A model generated the notes under the pieces. The model had not been told where the DNA came from. It made no database searches and saw nothing but the letters and a program-made list of their open reading frames with translations. Source: Pelethousia sp002409725 (GTDB taxonomy: Bacteria > Bacillota > Clostridia > Christensenellales > CAG-138). From it: a DNA stretch of 57,739 nt. The translations under genes and the position numbers were made by a program. Shown here in pieces: positions 16,689 through 25,081 of this stretch (position 1 is the stretch's first letter; each line of letters opens with the position of its first letter). The DNA lies in contig CALDNN010000050.1 in assembly GCA_937915455.1 (NCBI GenBank), positions 1 to 57,739 on the forward strand. The letters run 5' to 3'.

Positions 16689-19067
16689 TTATTTCTGTGA
16701 TAACGCGGCGATGGCCGCGTAAAGCTCGCTCTCGTTTAGATCCCGGCGCGAGGGCTTCGCTGCCGGCCTTAGGCCCCGATCCTCCTCCATAAAGCCCAGC
16801 TCCGCCATGATCTGTACGGCGATGCGGGCCATATAGGGAGGTTTCTCCGTGGCTGCGCTCAGGTGATCTATCAACTCCGCCCGGTTAAAGAAACGGCGTT
16901 CCGCTTGGGTAAAGCTGCGGTAAAAGGCCGCCATATCCTCTCTGGCAAAGGCCAGGGGCGGCAAAGGCTCCGCCGATCCGATGATGAGCTCCGCCCCGGG
17001 GGCCAGCGTATGGATGCGCGCTGCGAAGCCCTCGCTTGCGCCGTCATAGAGCGCCACGGCCCGGTAGCGGCTAATAGATAGGCGATCCAGCACCGGTGCC
17101 AGCACGGCGGCCCCATAGGCACAGGGGCCGGGGCGGTTTTGATGGAAATCCACCTCCGCCCAGTCGAAAAGGCCCTCCCGCCCCATCAAGGCCAGCAGCC
17201 GCATGGCGCCAGCCTGCGTGAAGCAAAGGGCAATTGCGCCGTTGCCTTCTTTGAGGAGGGCACAGAGGCGTTCGTCCACGCCCGCATCTGCGGGCAAGGC
17301 ACATCCTTTATTATACAGAATATTTTGCGAAAATGCATCTATAAATTTATCCGCCCGCCTGGCAAGGTAAGCCTCTGCCGCCAGAATCGCACCGCCGCGG
17401 ATGGCCTCGGCCCGAAGCTGCACCTGCCGCGTGCCGTTCCACTCGTTCAAAGCGGGGGTATAGATCAGGTCGCAGCGCTCCTTATCGATCAATTCTTCGA
17501 AGCGGTGCCCGGCCCCCCATGCCACCAGCTCGCCATAGCTATCGCCTTTAGCCGTGATTGCCTTGAGGTGGCTGCCCTCCGAGCCGATGCGGCGCACATT
17601 CCGCAGCAGCACGCCGTCCGTGCGGAAGGCGGGCTGGGGGTTGCCCTCGCCGAAAGGCTCGAGCAGGGCCAGCTCTTCGGCCAGGGCCAGCGTTAGCTCG
17701 CCAAGCTCGGCCTCCTCTTCATATTGGGCGCAGGGCAAAAACTTTTCCGCCGTTTCATATTGCCAAAGGGCCTTATCCAAGCCCGTACGGAAGGCTTCGA
17801 AAAGATCGGCTTCCATGGTGACCCCTGCCGCGTAGGCATGGCCGCCAAAGCGCAGGAACAGGCTTTCGTTAGCCTTGAGCGCGCGGTGGATATCCACCCC
17901 GGGGATGGAGCGGGCCGAGCCGGTGAGCAGCTCCCCATTTTCCGCAAAAAGTACCGTGGGACGCCAATAGCGCTCGGCGATGCGCGCAGCCGCGATGCCC
18001 ACCACGCCCGGGTTCCAAGCCACGCTTTTAAGCACGATGCAGCGACGCTGTGTTAAATCATCCGCCTCCACGAGTTCCGCAGCCTCCGCGATGATGGCGC
18101 TTTCCTCCTGCTGCCGCTGGCGGTTGAGCCCGTCGAGCCTTTGGGCGATTTCCGCCGCCCGCCCGGCGTCCTTGGTGCATAAAAGCTCCACGCACAGGCC
18201 CGCGTCCTCCATCCGCCCGGCGGCGTTGAGCCTGGGGGCGAAGCCGAAGGCCAGGTCGCGCGCGGTAAAGGCGCGGCCCTTTTCATTCACCAACTTGCCC
18301 AGGGCCAAGAGGCCCGGGCAGCAAACGCCTTGATCGAGCATCCGCAGTGCAAGGGCTACCAGGGCACGGTTCTCGCCAAGCAGCGGCACCACATCCGCCA
18401 TGGTAGCAAGGCCCGCCAGGGGGATAAAGGCCTCGGACTCCGCCTCGCCCAAAAGGGCGCAGGCCAGCTTATAGGCCGTGCCCGCCCCGCAAAGATCCGG
18501 ATTGGGATAATAATCCTCGGGTCGGGTATGGCAGAGGATAGCCACAGCCTCGGGCAGTACATCTCCACAAAGGTGGTGATCCGTCACGATCACATCAAGG
18601 CCCAAATTTTTAGCCAGGTCGATCTCCGCGATCGCCTTCACGCCGTTATCCACCGTGAGGATCAGCGAGACCCCGGCGGCGGCAATCTCCCGCACGGCCT
18701 CGGCGTTCATGCCATAGCCCTCGCTATGGCGCGAGGGGATATGGTAAAAGGCGCGGCAGCCCAGCTTTTCGAGGCAGTCCAGCATGATAGCGGTTGCGCA
18801 AACGCCGTCCGCGTCGTAATCGCCGTAGACGCAGACCAGCTCGTCCTGTTCCCGGGCCGCCCGTAGGCGTGCCACGGCCTTATCCATATCATAAAAAAGG
18901 AAAGGCGAATACAGCTGGGCAGCAGAGGGGTGTAAAAAGGCCTCCATCTCGGCCCCCGTTTGCGCGCCCCGGGCATAGAGCAGCCGGGCGAGCCTTGGGG
19001 ATATGCCGCCCGGGAGCTCCAGCCCTGCGGGCAGGGAGGGGTTGGATGCCTTCTCAAAACGCAGCAT
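16689..19067 (-). CDS. recJ: Single-stranded-DNA-specific exonuclease RecJ
   Basis: A 792-residue RecJ, a 5'-3' exonuclease acting in recombination and mismatch repair. The DHH phosphoesterase motifs are visible: GDYDADGVCAT (motif I), VTDHHLCGD (motif III, DHH) and the DHHA1 region with FGGHAYAAG. The C-terminal 200 residues form the poorly conserved extension usual in Firmicutes RecJ. The ATG at 19067 with AGGA nearby gives MLRFEKASNPSLP; the upstream alternative overlaps scfB. Only one base separates it from the scfB stop, so the two are co-transcribed. Confidence 0.95.
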   Translation of the reverse strand: MLRFEKASNPSLPAGLELPGGISPRLARLLYARGAQTGAEMEAFLHPSAAQLYSPFLFYDMDKAVARLRAAREQDELVCVYGDYDADGVCATAIMLDCLEKLGCRAFYHIPSRHSEGYGMNAEAVREIAAAGVSLILTVDNGVKAIAEIDLAKNLGLDVIVTDHHLCGDVLPEAVAILCHTRPEDYYPNPDLCGAGTAYKLACALLGEAESEAFIPLAGLATMADVVPLLGENRALVALALRMLDQGVCCPGLLALGKLVNEKGRAFTARDLAFGFAPRLNAAGRMEDAGLCVELLCTKDAGRAAEIAQRLDGLNRQRQQEESAIIAEAAELVEADDLTQRRCIVLKSVAWNPGVVGIAAARIAERYWRPTVLFAENGELLTGSARSIPGVDIHRALKANESLFLRFGGHAYAAGVTMEADLFEAFRTGLDKALWQYETAEKFLPCAQYEEEAELGELTLALAEELALLEPFGEGNPQPAFRTDGVLLRNVRRIGSEGSHLKAITAKGDSYGELVAWGAGHRFEELIDKERCDLIYTPALNEWNGTRQVQLRAEAIRGGAILAAEAYLARRADKFIDAFSQNILYNKGCALPADAGVDERLCALLKEGNGAIALCFTQAGAMRLLALMGREGLFDWAEVDFHQNRPGPCAYGAAVLAPVLDRLSISRYRAVALYDGASEGFAARIHTLAPGAELIIGSAEPLPPLAFAREDMAAFYRSFTQAERRFFNRAELIDHLSAATEKPPYMARIAVQIMAELGFMEEDRGLRPAAKPSRRDLNESELYAAIAALSQK

Positions 19068-19068
19068 A

Positions 19069-20403
19069 CTATTTCCTGTGCTCCGCCGCATAGATGCCGA
19101 GGGCCAGCTCCGTGCGCTTTTTTAAGAATTCGCAGGTACGGCTATAAGGCTGGCGGATATCGCCGTTATAAAGATAAGCGTTGGCCGCACAGCCGCCGGA
19201 GCAAAAATATTTGCACCAGCAATCCCGGCAGGCCGGTTTATCGAGCAGGGTACAGGCGGCGAACATCCGGCGGATATCCGCATCCAGCTCGCCGGTGAGC
19301 ACGCTGCCCATCTTCATTTTTTCCTGGCCCACGAACTGGTGGCAGGGGTAGATATCCCCCTCCGGGGTCACGGCCACGTATTCCACGCCCGCACCGCAGC
19401 CGGCGATACGCTTTTTGAGGCAGGGCCCGCCGCTCAGGTCGATCATAAAATGGAAGAAATTGAGCCAGGTATCTTCCTTTTGGCGGCTTTGCAGCACGTA
19501 ATCGGCCAAGGTCTCGTATTCTTCCAGCACCCTGGCCACGTGTTCTTCCAAAATGGCATAGGGGCTATCGTCCGGCAAAACCACAGGCTCCAGCGAGAGC
19601 TGCTCGAAGCCAAGGTTGCGCAAATGCTTCACATCCTCGGTGAAATCGAGGTTACGGGCCGTAAAAGTGCCCCGGATGTAATATTCTTTATCTCCCCGGC
19701 GCTCAACCAGCTTTTTCATATTGGCCAGGGCGATATCATAAGAGCCCTTGCCGCCCGCCGTGGGCCGCATCGCGTCGTGCACTTCCGGCCTGCCGTCCAG
19801 GCTAAGCACGATGTTGTGCATTTCGGCGTTGAGATAATCGATGATCGCATCCGTGAGGCCCACGCCGTTGGTGGTGATGGTGAAGTTGATCTGTTTGCCG
19901 TGCTTTTGTTCCAGCTCGCGGCCATAGGCCACCACCGTGCGCACGGTCTCCATGTTCAGCAGCGGCTCGCCGCCGAAAAGATCCACCTCCAAGTGCTTGC
20001 GGTTGCCGCAGTGGGCAATGAGGAAATCCAGGGCTTTTTTGCCCACCTCCGGGGCCATCAGGCCGCGCGGGCCGTGAAATTCGCCCGTATCGGCAAAGCA
20101 ATAGCGGCAGCGCAGGTTACAATCGTGGGCCACGTGCAGGCACATGGATTTGATCACCTGGCCTCCTGCCGTACCCTTGGGCGGCGTTAATTCGGGAGAG
20201 CAGAGGCTGCCGGCCGCGCGCAGCTCCTCCACCTCCGCCGCAATCTCGCGTATTTGGCGCTCGGGATAGGGCAGGGCAAAGATATCCCATCCCTTTTCCA
20301 TGGCTTGGACGACCGCGTAGGCGGGTTCATCCACGCTGTGGAGCGCGCCGCTCTCCACATCCAGGATGAGGTAATATTCATGAAATCGAAAGGCGTGAAT
20401 CAA
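19069..20403 (-). CDS. scfB: SCIFF ranthipeptide maturase (radical SAM/SPASM)
   Basis: A 444-residue radical SAM enzyme with SPASM-type auxiliary clusters. The radical SAM cysteines are C95, C99 and C102 in DCNLRCRYCF. The C-terminal part has the auxiliary-cluster cysteines (CGAGVEYVAVTPEGDIYPC, then CRDCWCKYFCSGGCAANAY). The N-terminal FHEYYLILDVESG region matches the peptide-recognition domain of this family. It installs thioether bonds from cysteine sulfur to non-alpha carbons in the SCIFF precursor encoded just upstream. A hairpin (20446-20472) separates it from scfA. Assignment is strong because enzyme and substrate lie side by side. Confidence 0.93.
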   Translation of the reverse strand: MIHAFRFHEYYLILDVESGALHSVDEPAYAVVQAMEKGWDIFALPYPERQIREIAAEVEELRAAGSLCSPELTPPKGTAGGQVIKSMCLHVAHDCNLRCRYCFADTGEFHGPRGLMAPEVGKKALDFLIAHCGNRKHLEVDLFGGEPLLNMETVRTVVAYGRELEQKHGKQINFTITTNGVGLTDAIIDYLNAEMHNIVLSLDGRPEVHDAMRPTAGGKGSYDIALANMKKLVERRGDKEYYIRGTFTARNLDFTEDVKHLRNLGFEQLSLEPVVLPDDSPYAILEEHVARVLEEYETLADYVLQSRQKEDTWLNFFHFMIDLSGGPCLKKRIAGCGAGVEYVAVTPEGDIYPCHQFVGQEKMKMGSVLTGELDADIRRMFAACTLLDKPACRDCWCKYFCSGGCAANAYLYNGDIRQPYSRTCEFLKKRTELALGIYAAEHRK

Positions 20404-20445
20404 AAAGCTTCTCCTTTATCTGGAAAATATTTATACACAAGCAAA

Positions 20446-20472
20446 AGCAGTAATTCGGCTAAAATTACTGCT
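20446..20472 (-). terminator. Attenuator-like hairpin between scfA and scfB
   Basis: A 10-bp perfect stem (AGCAGTAATT with AATTACTGCT, 7-base loop). On the minus strand it is followed by TTTGCTTG, a weak U-tract. Placed 45 bases after the precursor stop and upstream of the maturase, it would let most transcripts end after scfA while some continue into scfB. Confidence 0.65.
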
Positions 20473-20517
20473 CATCAAGGCATAACGCGCATGGGCAGGC
20501 GAATTAAGCCCGCCAGA

Positions 20518-20661
20518 TCATTTGGCCTGCTTCTGGCATTTCTGGTTGGCAACGGTGCAGGAAGTTTTGCAGGCGGACTGGCAGGAAGCCTGGCACTCGC
20601 CACAGCCGGTATTTGCGGAAGCGTTGATGCAGGGCTTTTCGATGGTGGTAATATGTTTCAT
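20518..20661 (-). CDS. scfA: SCIFF ranthipeptide precursor
   Basis: A 47-residue peptide beginning MKHITTIEKP, with cysteines at 11, 20, 23, 27, 31, 35 and 42. The segment from residue 18 (TGCGECQASCQSACK, then TSCTVANQ) is the invariant core of SCIFF peptides (six cysteines in forty-five residues). In the Clostridium thermocellum homologue a cysteine is linked to a threonine five residues later; the equivalent pair here is C31 and T36. GGAGGA at 20671-20676 precedes the ATG, and a promoter at 20702-20730 lies just upstream. The maturase follows. The biological role of SCIFF peptides is still unknown. Confidence 0.95.
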   Translation of the reverse strand: MKHITTIEKPCINASANTGCGECQASCQSACKTSCTVANQKCQKQAK

Positions 20662-20701
20662 GGTTTTGTTTCCTCCATATATTGACTCATACTTACCCTA
20701 T

Positions 20702-20730
20702 ATTATACACGCGGCGCTTCCGGCTTACAA
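20702..20730 (-). promoter_or_regulatory. scfA promoter
   Basis: On the minus strand: TTGTAA, 17 bases, TATAAT. The start point near 20695 gives a leader of about 33 bases. It lies in the gap between the TIGR04086 gene and scfA, so the peptide can be transcribed independently of the upstream yajC genes. Confidence 0.7.
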
Positions 20731-20734
20731 GGCC

Positions 20735-21148
20735 TTATTTGAACATTTGCCGTAGCAGCGCGGCAAATAGCCCGGCCGCAGCCGCCATGGCCATATCAGA
20801 AAAGATGGCCAGCGAAAACACGAAGGTTTGCGAGAGGATGGAAAACACGGCAAAGGAAAACACGCTGTAGATCAGGCCGCCCAAGAGGCCCCAGAGCCAA
20901 AAGCGCTCCTTGGCGGCCCGGTGTGCCAGCAGCCCCGCCACGGCTGCACACGCGACCTTAATGGCCGCCGTGATCGGCCCCATAGTATCAGCCCCCAGCC
21001 AAGCCTGCCGAAGAGCCACCGCGTAAAGCACCACCAGCGCCAGGCTCAGGGCCGTGGCCCAGAGCGCGGACCTGAGCAGCGTAAGCAGGATGGGGCGTGG
21101 TTTATATTGTGCCGCCCTCGGGCGGGCCGTATTGCGCGCAGCTTGCAT
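20735..21148 (-). CDS. TIGR04086 family membrane protein
   Basis: A 137-residue protein with four likely membrane helices (about residues 25-48, 58-75, 82-105 and 110-133) and a basic N-terminus. Length, topology and position between yajC and scfA match the TIGR04086 family, found in Clostridia next to SCIFF genes. No enzyme motif is visible and the function is unknown; a link to peptide export or to YajC is only suggested by neighbourhood. Confidence 0.75.
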   Translation of the reverse strand: MQAARNTARPRAAQYKPRPILLTLLRSALWATALSLALVVLYAVALRQAWLGADTMGPITAAIKVACAAVAGLLAHRAAKERFWLWGLLGGLIYSVFSFAVFSILSQTFVFSLAIFSDMAMAAAAGLFAALLRQMFK

Positions 21149-21314
21149 GGGGCATACCTCCGCTTATCGATAACATAGATAGGTTCCGTTGCTATCGATA
21201 TATATGCGACCCCGCGTACGCCTATGCGCCCCTCGACAAAAATACAAGCCTTTCGCTCGGCCAAAATGCAAAAAATCCCCGGGCCGGAGCACGGAGATCG
21301 TTTGTTACGGATGC
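21149..21314. promoter_or_regulatory. yajC-TIGR04086 gap with paired TATCGATA sites
   Basis: The 166-base gap contains two copies of the self-complementary 8-mer TATCGATA (21165-21172 and 21193-21200), 28 bases apart centre to centre, upstream of the TIGR04086 gene. A weak minus-strand hairpin (CTCCG/CGGGG, 3-base loop) followed by ATTTTTT at 21270-21289 may terminate yajC. No clear promoter hexamers were found. Confidence 0.4.
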
Positions 21315-21647
21315 TTATTTGGTTTCGGCGATGCCGTCTTCCATGGTGGCTTCCACCGCTACGTCTTCGACATTGGCGATAGCGCCCCGGGCAAAGACCA
21401 GGCGGACTTTATCCGGGCCCACCATCAGGGTAATGATGTCATCTTTGATTGCGTTGACGGTGCCGTAGATGCCGCCGATGGTGCGCACGCGATCACCCAC
21501 CTTGATGTTGGCCAGCATGTCTTTAATCTTCTTCTCACGCTTGCGCTGGGGGATGATCATCAGGGCAAACATGCCGAGCATCAGAATAATGAGCAGGCCG
21601 CCGTTGCTCATGAAACCGCTCAGGCCAGAGAGGATATTTTCGGGCAT
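21315..21647 (-). CDS. yajC: Preprotein translocase subunit YajC
   Basis: A 110-residue single-pass membrane protein (helix about residues 16-33) followed by PQRKREKKIKDML and a soluble domain with GDRVRTIGGIYGTV, the YajC signature. It associates with SecDF and the Sec translocon. It heads this conserved cluster and has its own promoter about 58 bases upstream. The C-terminal tail is acidic. Confidence 0.93.
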   Translation of the reverse strand: MPENILSGLSGFMSNGGLLIILMLGMFALMIIPQRKREKKIKDMLANIKVGDRVRTIGGIYGTVNAIKDDIITLMVGPDKVRLVFARGAIANVEDVAVEATMEDGIAETK

Positions 21648-21704
21648 TTTGTTCTTCCTTCCTAATGCTTTTGTACGGCCGCAGCCGCCATTAAACTTGT
21701 ATCG

Positions 21705-21733
21705 ATTTTATCGCAATTGCATGACCGCGTCAA
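21705..21733 (-). promoter_or_regulatory. yajC promoter
   Basis: On the minus strand: TTGACG, 17 bases, TAAAAT. The start point near 21698 gives a leader of about 50 bases before yajC. Confidence 0.7.
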
Positions 21734-21793
21734 GAAATCGCCTTTACCTTAATATTCCCGTAACATGCCGTAATATTCCAGCGTGGCCGGGCC

Positions 21794-22699
21794 TTACTCC
21801 GGCAGATCCGCACGGAATTTTTCCAGTAGGTAGGCCGGTGAATAGGACATTTTGGCCTTGCGCAGGCCCTCTAAGTCCATATCCTCCTCGCGGTTGATGT
21901 ACTTCATATCCTTCCAGGCATGGGTCACGAATTCCTTATTGATAAGGGGATAGAGGCCGGGGATATTTGCGTCCGCCTTCTCGATGTGGATCACGGCCAT
22001 CTCCTCGTCGATGCGCTCGCCCAGGCTGAAGGCCCGCAGCTTGCCATCCACCAGGATGCCGCCGCCCACCAGGCCCAGCTCCTTCATATGCATTAGGCCA
22101 ATGCGGATAGCCTCCTGCTCGCCCAATACGCCGTACTCGGCGGGATCCTTGCCGGCCAGCCATTCTTCATAAATGGCCATGCAATCGAGGTACATCTCCG
22201 GCGTGATGGTCACGTATTTATACGTATAACGGGAGAGGAACTGGTTGATGTGGTTGCGCTTGCCGTGCAGCCGCTTGCCCTTGAGGGAGAGCAAATCTTC
22301 CATGTTATATACATAATCGAAATTGCCCCGATCCGCAGTGAGGGTGAACCCCGCCTGCTCAAAGTAGGGCTTATACTTTTCCGTTACGCCCCGGAAGGAC
22401 GGCCGCGCGCCGATGCTCGCAAGATAGGCCGAAGCCGTAGCGATGGCCTTGGGGTAGTCTTCCTCCCGCAGGGCCAGCGGCGCCAGCATGAAGGGATCGA
22501 GGTGCGGGAATATGTAAAGGATGTAGAGGATATCCTCCTGCTCCGCGATGCGGATGCGATCCTCTTTGCACCACATAAGCAAGCTTGTAAATGTATATTC
22601 GGAGTTTTGAATGTGCAGTGGTTTGGTATAGCTTTGTACCAGCTCGCGCATGGAAAGGCTCACGGGCTGGAAACGCAGCTTATTCGGTTCGTTTGTCAT
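21794..22699 (-). CDS. DUF2156 domain protein (phosphatidylglycerol lysyltransferase C-terminal-like)
   Basis: A 301-residue soluble protein of the GNAT-like DUF2156 fold found at the C-terminus of MprF-type aminoacyl-phosphatidylglycerol synthases. Visible features are KGKRLHGKRNHINQFL (the lysine/arginine-rich region) and IHIEKADANIPGLYPLINKEF followed by NREEDMDLEGLRKAKMSY, which are typical of stand-alone members. It has no membrane segment. The likely activity is transfer of an aminoacyl or acyl group, with acceptor unknown. The ATG at 22699 has AGGGGG upstream; the longer frame begins without a ribosome site. Confidence 0.8.
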   Translation of the reverse strand: MTNEPNKLRFQPVSLSMRELVQSYTKPLHIQNSEYTFTSLLMWCKEDRIRIAEQEDILYILYIFPHLDPFMLAPLALREEDYPKAIATASAYLASIGARPSFRGVTEKYKPYFEQAGFTLTADRGNFDYVYNMEDLLSLKGKRLHGKRNHINQFLSRYTYKYVTITPEMYLDCMAIYEEWLAGKDPAEYGVLGEQEAIRIGLMHMKELGLVGGGILVDGKLRAFSLGERIDEEMAVIHIEKADANIPGLYPLINKEFVTHAWKDMKYINREEDMDLEGLRKAKMSYSPAYLLEKFRADLPE

Positions 22700-22727
22700 A
22701 AGTGCCCCCTTTTTAAGATTCATTATC

Positions 22728-22756
22728 ATTGTATCTATTTAGGCAGTATTATGCAA
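22728..22756 (-). promoter_or_regulatory. Promoter of the DUF2156 gene
   Basis: On the minus strand: TTGCAT, 17 bases, TACAAT. The start point near 22721 leaves a leader of only about 22 bases, enough for the AGGGGG ribosome site. The -35 hexamer is the same as in the hisS and ATP synthase promoters. Confidence 0.65.
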
Positions 22757-23023
22757 GCCCTGCCTTACCGCCAACTTGGCTGCCTGCGCCTGCTCACCTT
22801 TACGCCAGAGCACAGCCTGCCGGTGTATATGTGCCCCCTGGCCGGATGATCGTAATTACTATGAATCCCGTCAGAAGGAGGAACGCTTATTTATTATGAG
22901 CACGTTCTAACTATCCGCATCCATCGCCAAAGCCCGCAGGTATTCCCGGGTGGCGCTTCACGACATTCGATCCGCACTTTGGGCCTGCAAGGTCAGCCGC
23001 TCGTGGAAGGTATCTCGAGCATA

Positions 23024-23057
23024 GAGAAAAACGGGGGTGGCTGATAGCCGCCCCCGT
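23024..23057 (-). terminator. Terminator after the SIMPL lipoprotein gene
   Basis: On the minus strand a 12-bp stem with one G-U pair (ACGGGGGCGGCT with AGCCACCCCCGT, 3-base loop) is followed by TTTTCTCT. It lies 27 bases after the SIMPL gene stop and ends the DUF4349-SIMPL transcript. Confidence 0.85.
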
Positions 23058-23084
23058 ATGGTCGCCGGCGAACGCAGTTCGCCC

Positions 23085-23876
23085 CTATTTTATCTCATAG
23101 ACCGCGCTTATGCGGGCCACGACCTCCAGGTCGCTGATAGAGATGGGCATGGCCGTCACATCCGCCATGGCCTCGGTCGCGGCCATGGGCTCCTCCCGGC
23201 GGGTCTCCAGGGGGGCTACATCGGAATTGCTGCTCTGCTCCTGGATGGATACGGGCAGGGGGATGAGCCGCACGCCCGCACCCGTAGCTAGGGTTTCCGC
23301 CTTGGCTTTGGCATCCGCCATGGCTGCGGCCAGGGCCTCCACATAGGCCGCGGAAGCGTCGGTGACGGCGTATTCCGGTCCACGCACATTCGAAGCGCCT
23401 GCGGCCACGGCCTGGGATATCACCTCGCCCACCTTCTCGGTTTTGCGGATAACCACGGTCAGCTCGCAGGTGGCTTCATAGCCCTCGATAACGGGAGGCG
23501 TTTTATCGTAATTGTAGCGCTCGGATACGCTGACGGAGCCGGTATTAATATCGGCCTGGGGCACGCCCGCCGCCTCGATGGCTTCCAGCACGGCGGTGGT
23601 CAGCTCTGTGTTTTGCTGCTGGGCATCGGTCGCTTCCTCGCCCTCGCTGCGGATGGTGAAATACACCGTAGCCTTATCCGGCGCCAGCATCACCTTGCCC
23701 TCGCCGCTCACCGTGATGGTGCTACGCAGATCCACATACACCGCTTCCTCCTCTTTCTGCTGCACCTGCTGCTGGATCTGTTCCTCGCTCTTGCAGCCGC
23801 TCGCCGCCGCGACAAGGGAGATGAGGGCCAGGCCAAGGGCTGCGTAACGAGCTGTTTTACTTATTTTCATTCTCAT
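23085..23876 (-). CDS. SIMPL domain (DUF541) lipoprotein
   Basis: A 263-residue exported protein. A signal peptide with a lipobox ending AAASGC puts Cys28 at the mature N-terminus, and a Gln/Glu-rich linker follows. The rest matches the SIMPL/DUF541 fold: VSGEGKVMLAPDKATVYFTI near the start, then NTGSVSVSERYNY and YEATCELTVVIRKTEKVGEV. These proteins are cell-surface or periplasmic and their biochemical role is poorly defined. It overlaps the DUF4349 gene by 20 bases, with its own AGGAGG site inside that gene's end. Confidence 0.85.
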   Translation of the reverse strand: MRMKISKTARYAALGLALISLVAAASGCKSEEQIQQQVQQKEEEAVYVDLRSTITVSGEGKVMLAPDKATVYFTIRSEGEEATDAQQQNTELTTAVLEAIEAAGVPQADINTGSVSVSERYNYDKTPPVIEGYEATCELTVVIRKTEKVGEVISQAVAAGASNVRGPEYAVTDASAAYVEALAAAMADAKAKAETLATGAGVRLIPLPVSIQEQSSNSDVAPLETRREEPMAATEAMADVTAMPISISDLEVVARISAVYEIK

Positions 23877-24876
23877 TCGTATCCTCCTGCTTCTGCTCGG
23901 GATTCACCCAGGCCGGCTGGTTTTTGCGCGCCTTGGGCAGTTTTTCGGCTTTGCCGCGCCTGCGGACAACCCGCAGGATGATGGCCACGATCCCCCAGCC
24001 GGCCAGCGCCAGTAGCACCAGCACGGGCAGAGAGCTCACGAACCAGACGAAGAAGTTCTCCAGGAATACGCCCACGCCGCTGAGGTTGGAGGTAAAGCCC
24101 TTGCCAATGCGTTCCCCTACGCTCTGGGTGTTGGCAGGGCCGGCGATGAGGCGTTCCTCATTCATGTAAAGGTAGACGGTGGTGTAGTCGATCAAGTCGT
24201 CATAGCGCCGCAGCTGGGTGGTCATCTGCTCGATCTCGATGGTCACCTCGGCGATGGCCTTCTCCAGCTCCACGATATCCGCCAGGTTATCCGTGGTCAC
24301 GAGGATGCTCTTGAGCCGCTCCAGCTGGGTTTTGAGCACCTCGAGGCGGGTTTCACTATCGTAATAATCCAGCGTTACATCCTGGGTGGATTTGCTGGTG
24401 TGGGTAATGGTGCCGGTGCCCCCGGCAAATTCCATGAAAGCCTCCGCTTGATCCGAGGGAATGCGGAAGGTGAGGTTGGCATTGCGGCCATAGTCGTTAT
24501 ACGTTACGGGCTTGGTGCCGCTGATGCTGCTATCCTGTACATAGCCGCCCAGCTCCTCCGCCTTGGCCGTGAGTAGAGCGTAATGCTCGTCGAAAGCATC
24601 CGTAGTCATCTCTAAATTATAGGTAGCGATGATCTTGTGGCCGCCGTAAAGATCGGCGTTGCCCCGATCCGCCACGCTTTGGCCTTCGCCCTCAAACACG
24701 CCGCCTATGCCCATGCCGCTCTCCTGGGCGGCGGCCATATCATAGGCGGGCGCTGCGGGCGCGGCGGCCGCGGGCTCTGTGGCGGGCATCTCCTGCGCTA
24801 TGGATTCCGATTTCGCGGCGCAGCCGATCACCAATAGCATGGCCAACGCCATTAAAATAGCAAAGAACTTTTTCAT
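23857..24876 (-). CDS. DUF4349 domain lipoprotein
   Basis: A 339-residue exported protein. Lipobox LLVIGC anchors Cys19; an Ala/Pro-rich linker follows. The core (about residues 80-300) has the DUF4349 pattern: a first strand with TYNLEMTTDAFDEH, then YGRNANLTFRIPSDQAEAFM, a coiled coil (ETRLEVLKTQLERLKSIL to TTQLRRYDDL) and DYTTVYLYMNE. A membrane helix (about 285-305) and a basic Lys/Arg tail follow, so the protein is anchored twice. Function is unknown. It forms a two-gene unit with the SIMPL lipoprotein. Confidence 0.85.
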   Translation of the reverse strand: MKKFFAILMALAMLLVIGCAAKSESIAQEMPATEPAAAAPAAPAYDMAAAQESGMGIGGVFEGEGQSVADRGNADLYGGHKIIATYNLEMTTDAFDEHYALLTAKAEELGGYVQDSSISGTKPVTYNDYGRNANLTFRIPSDQAEAFMEFAGGTGTITHTSKSTQDVTLDYYDSETRLEVLKTQLERLKSILVTTDNLADIVELEKAIAEVTIEIEQMTTQLRRYDDLIDYTTVYLYMNEERLIAGPANTQSVGERIGKGFTSNLSGVGVFLENFFVWFVSSLPVLVLLALAGWGIVAIILRVVRRRGKAEKLPKARKNQPAWVNPEQKQEDTNENENK

Positions 24877-24963
24877 GGTGTTCCCCCCTTTTGGTTTTGG
24901 TGGTTCTTATCTATGAAACGTACAAGGGATGCGAAAGGTTGCATTTCATTATATCAGAGGCAG

Positions 24964-25000
24964 GAAAAAAAGGAAAGCCGCCCCTTGACAAGCAGGGCGG
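24964..25000 (-). terminator. Terminator-like hairpin upstream of the DUF4349 gene
   Basis: On the minus strand a hairpin with CCGCCC/GGGCGG arms and an 11-base loop (24978-25000) is followed by CTTTCC and seven T residues. No minus-strand gene lies between it and cysE, so if it is a terminator it would end an antisense or small RNA from the cysE leader region. It could also simply insulate the DUF4349 promoter. Confidence 0.5.
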
Positions 25001-25081
25001 TGCGGTGTATCCTATTGTCGAATTCTTACTTGTTTAATTGGAATTGATTCACTCGGGATTGGACGGCCAATAAATCACCAC

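Larger units (their letters stand above)
22700..23084. other. Intergenic stretch, no gene seen
   Basis: This 385-base gap holds the DUF2156 promoter (22728-22756) and the SIMPL terminator (23024-23057). A 32-codon plus-strand frame starting at 22751 has no ribosome site and overlaps the promoter, so it was not called. Nothing else is recognisable. Confidence 0.5.

Noticed and set aside
20254..20755. Plus-strand frames of 143 and 77 codons opposite scfA
   Set aside because: The minus strand carries the SCIFF precursor with promoter, ribosome site and conserved cysteines; the plus frames are its shadow.
22751..22849. 32-codon plus-strand frame between the DUF2156 gene and the SIMPL terminator
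   Set aside because: No ribosome site and its start overlaps the -35 box of the DUF2156 promoter.
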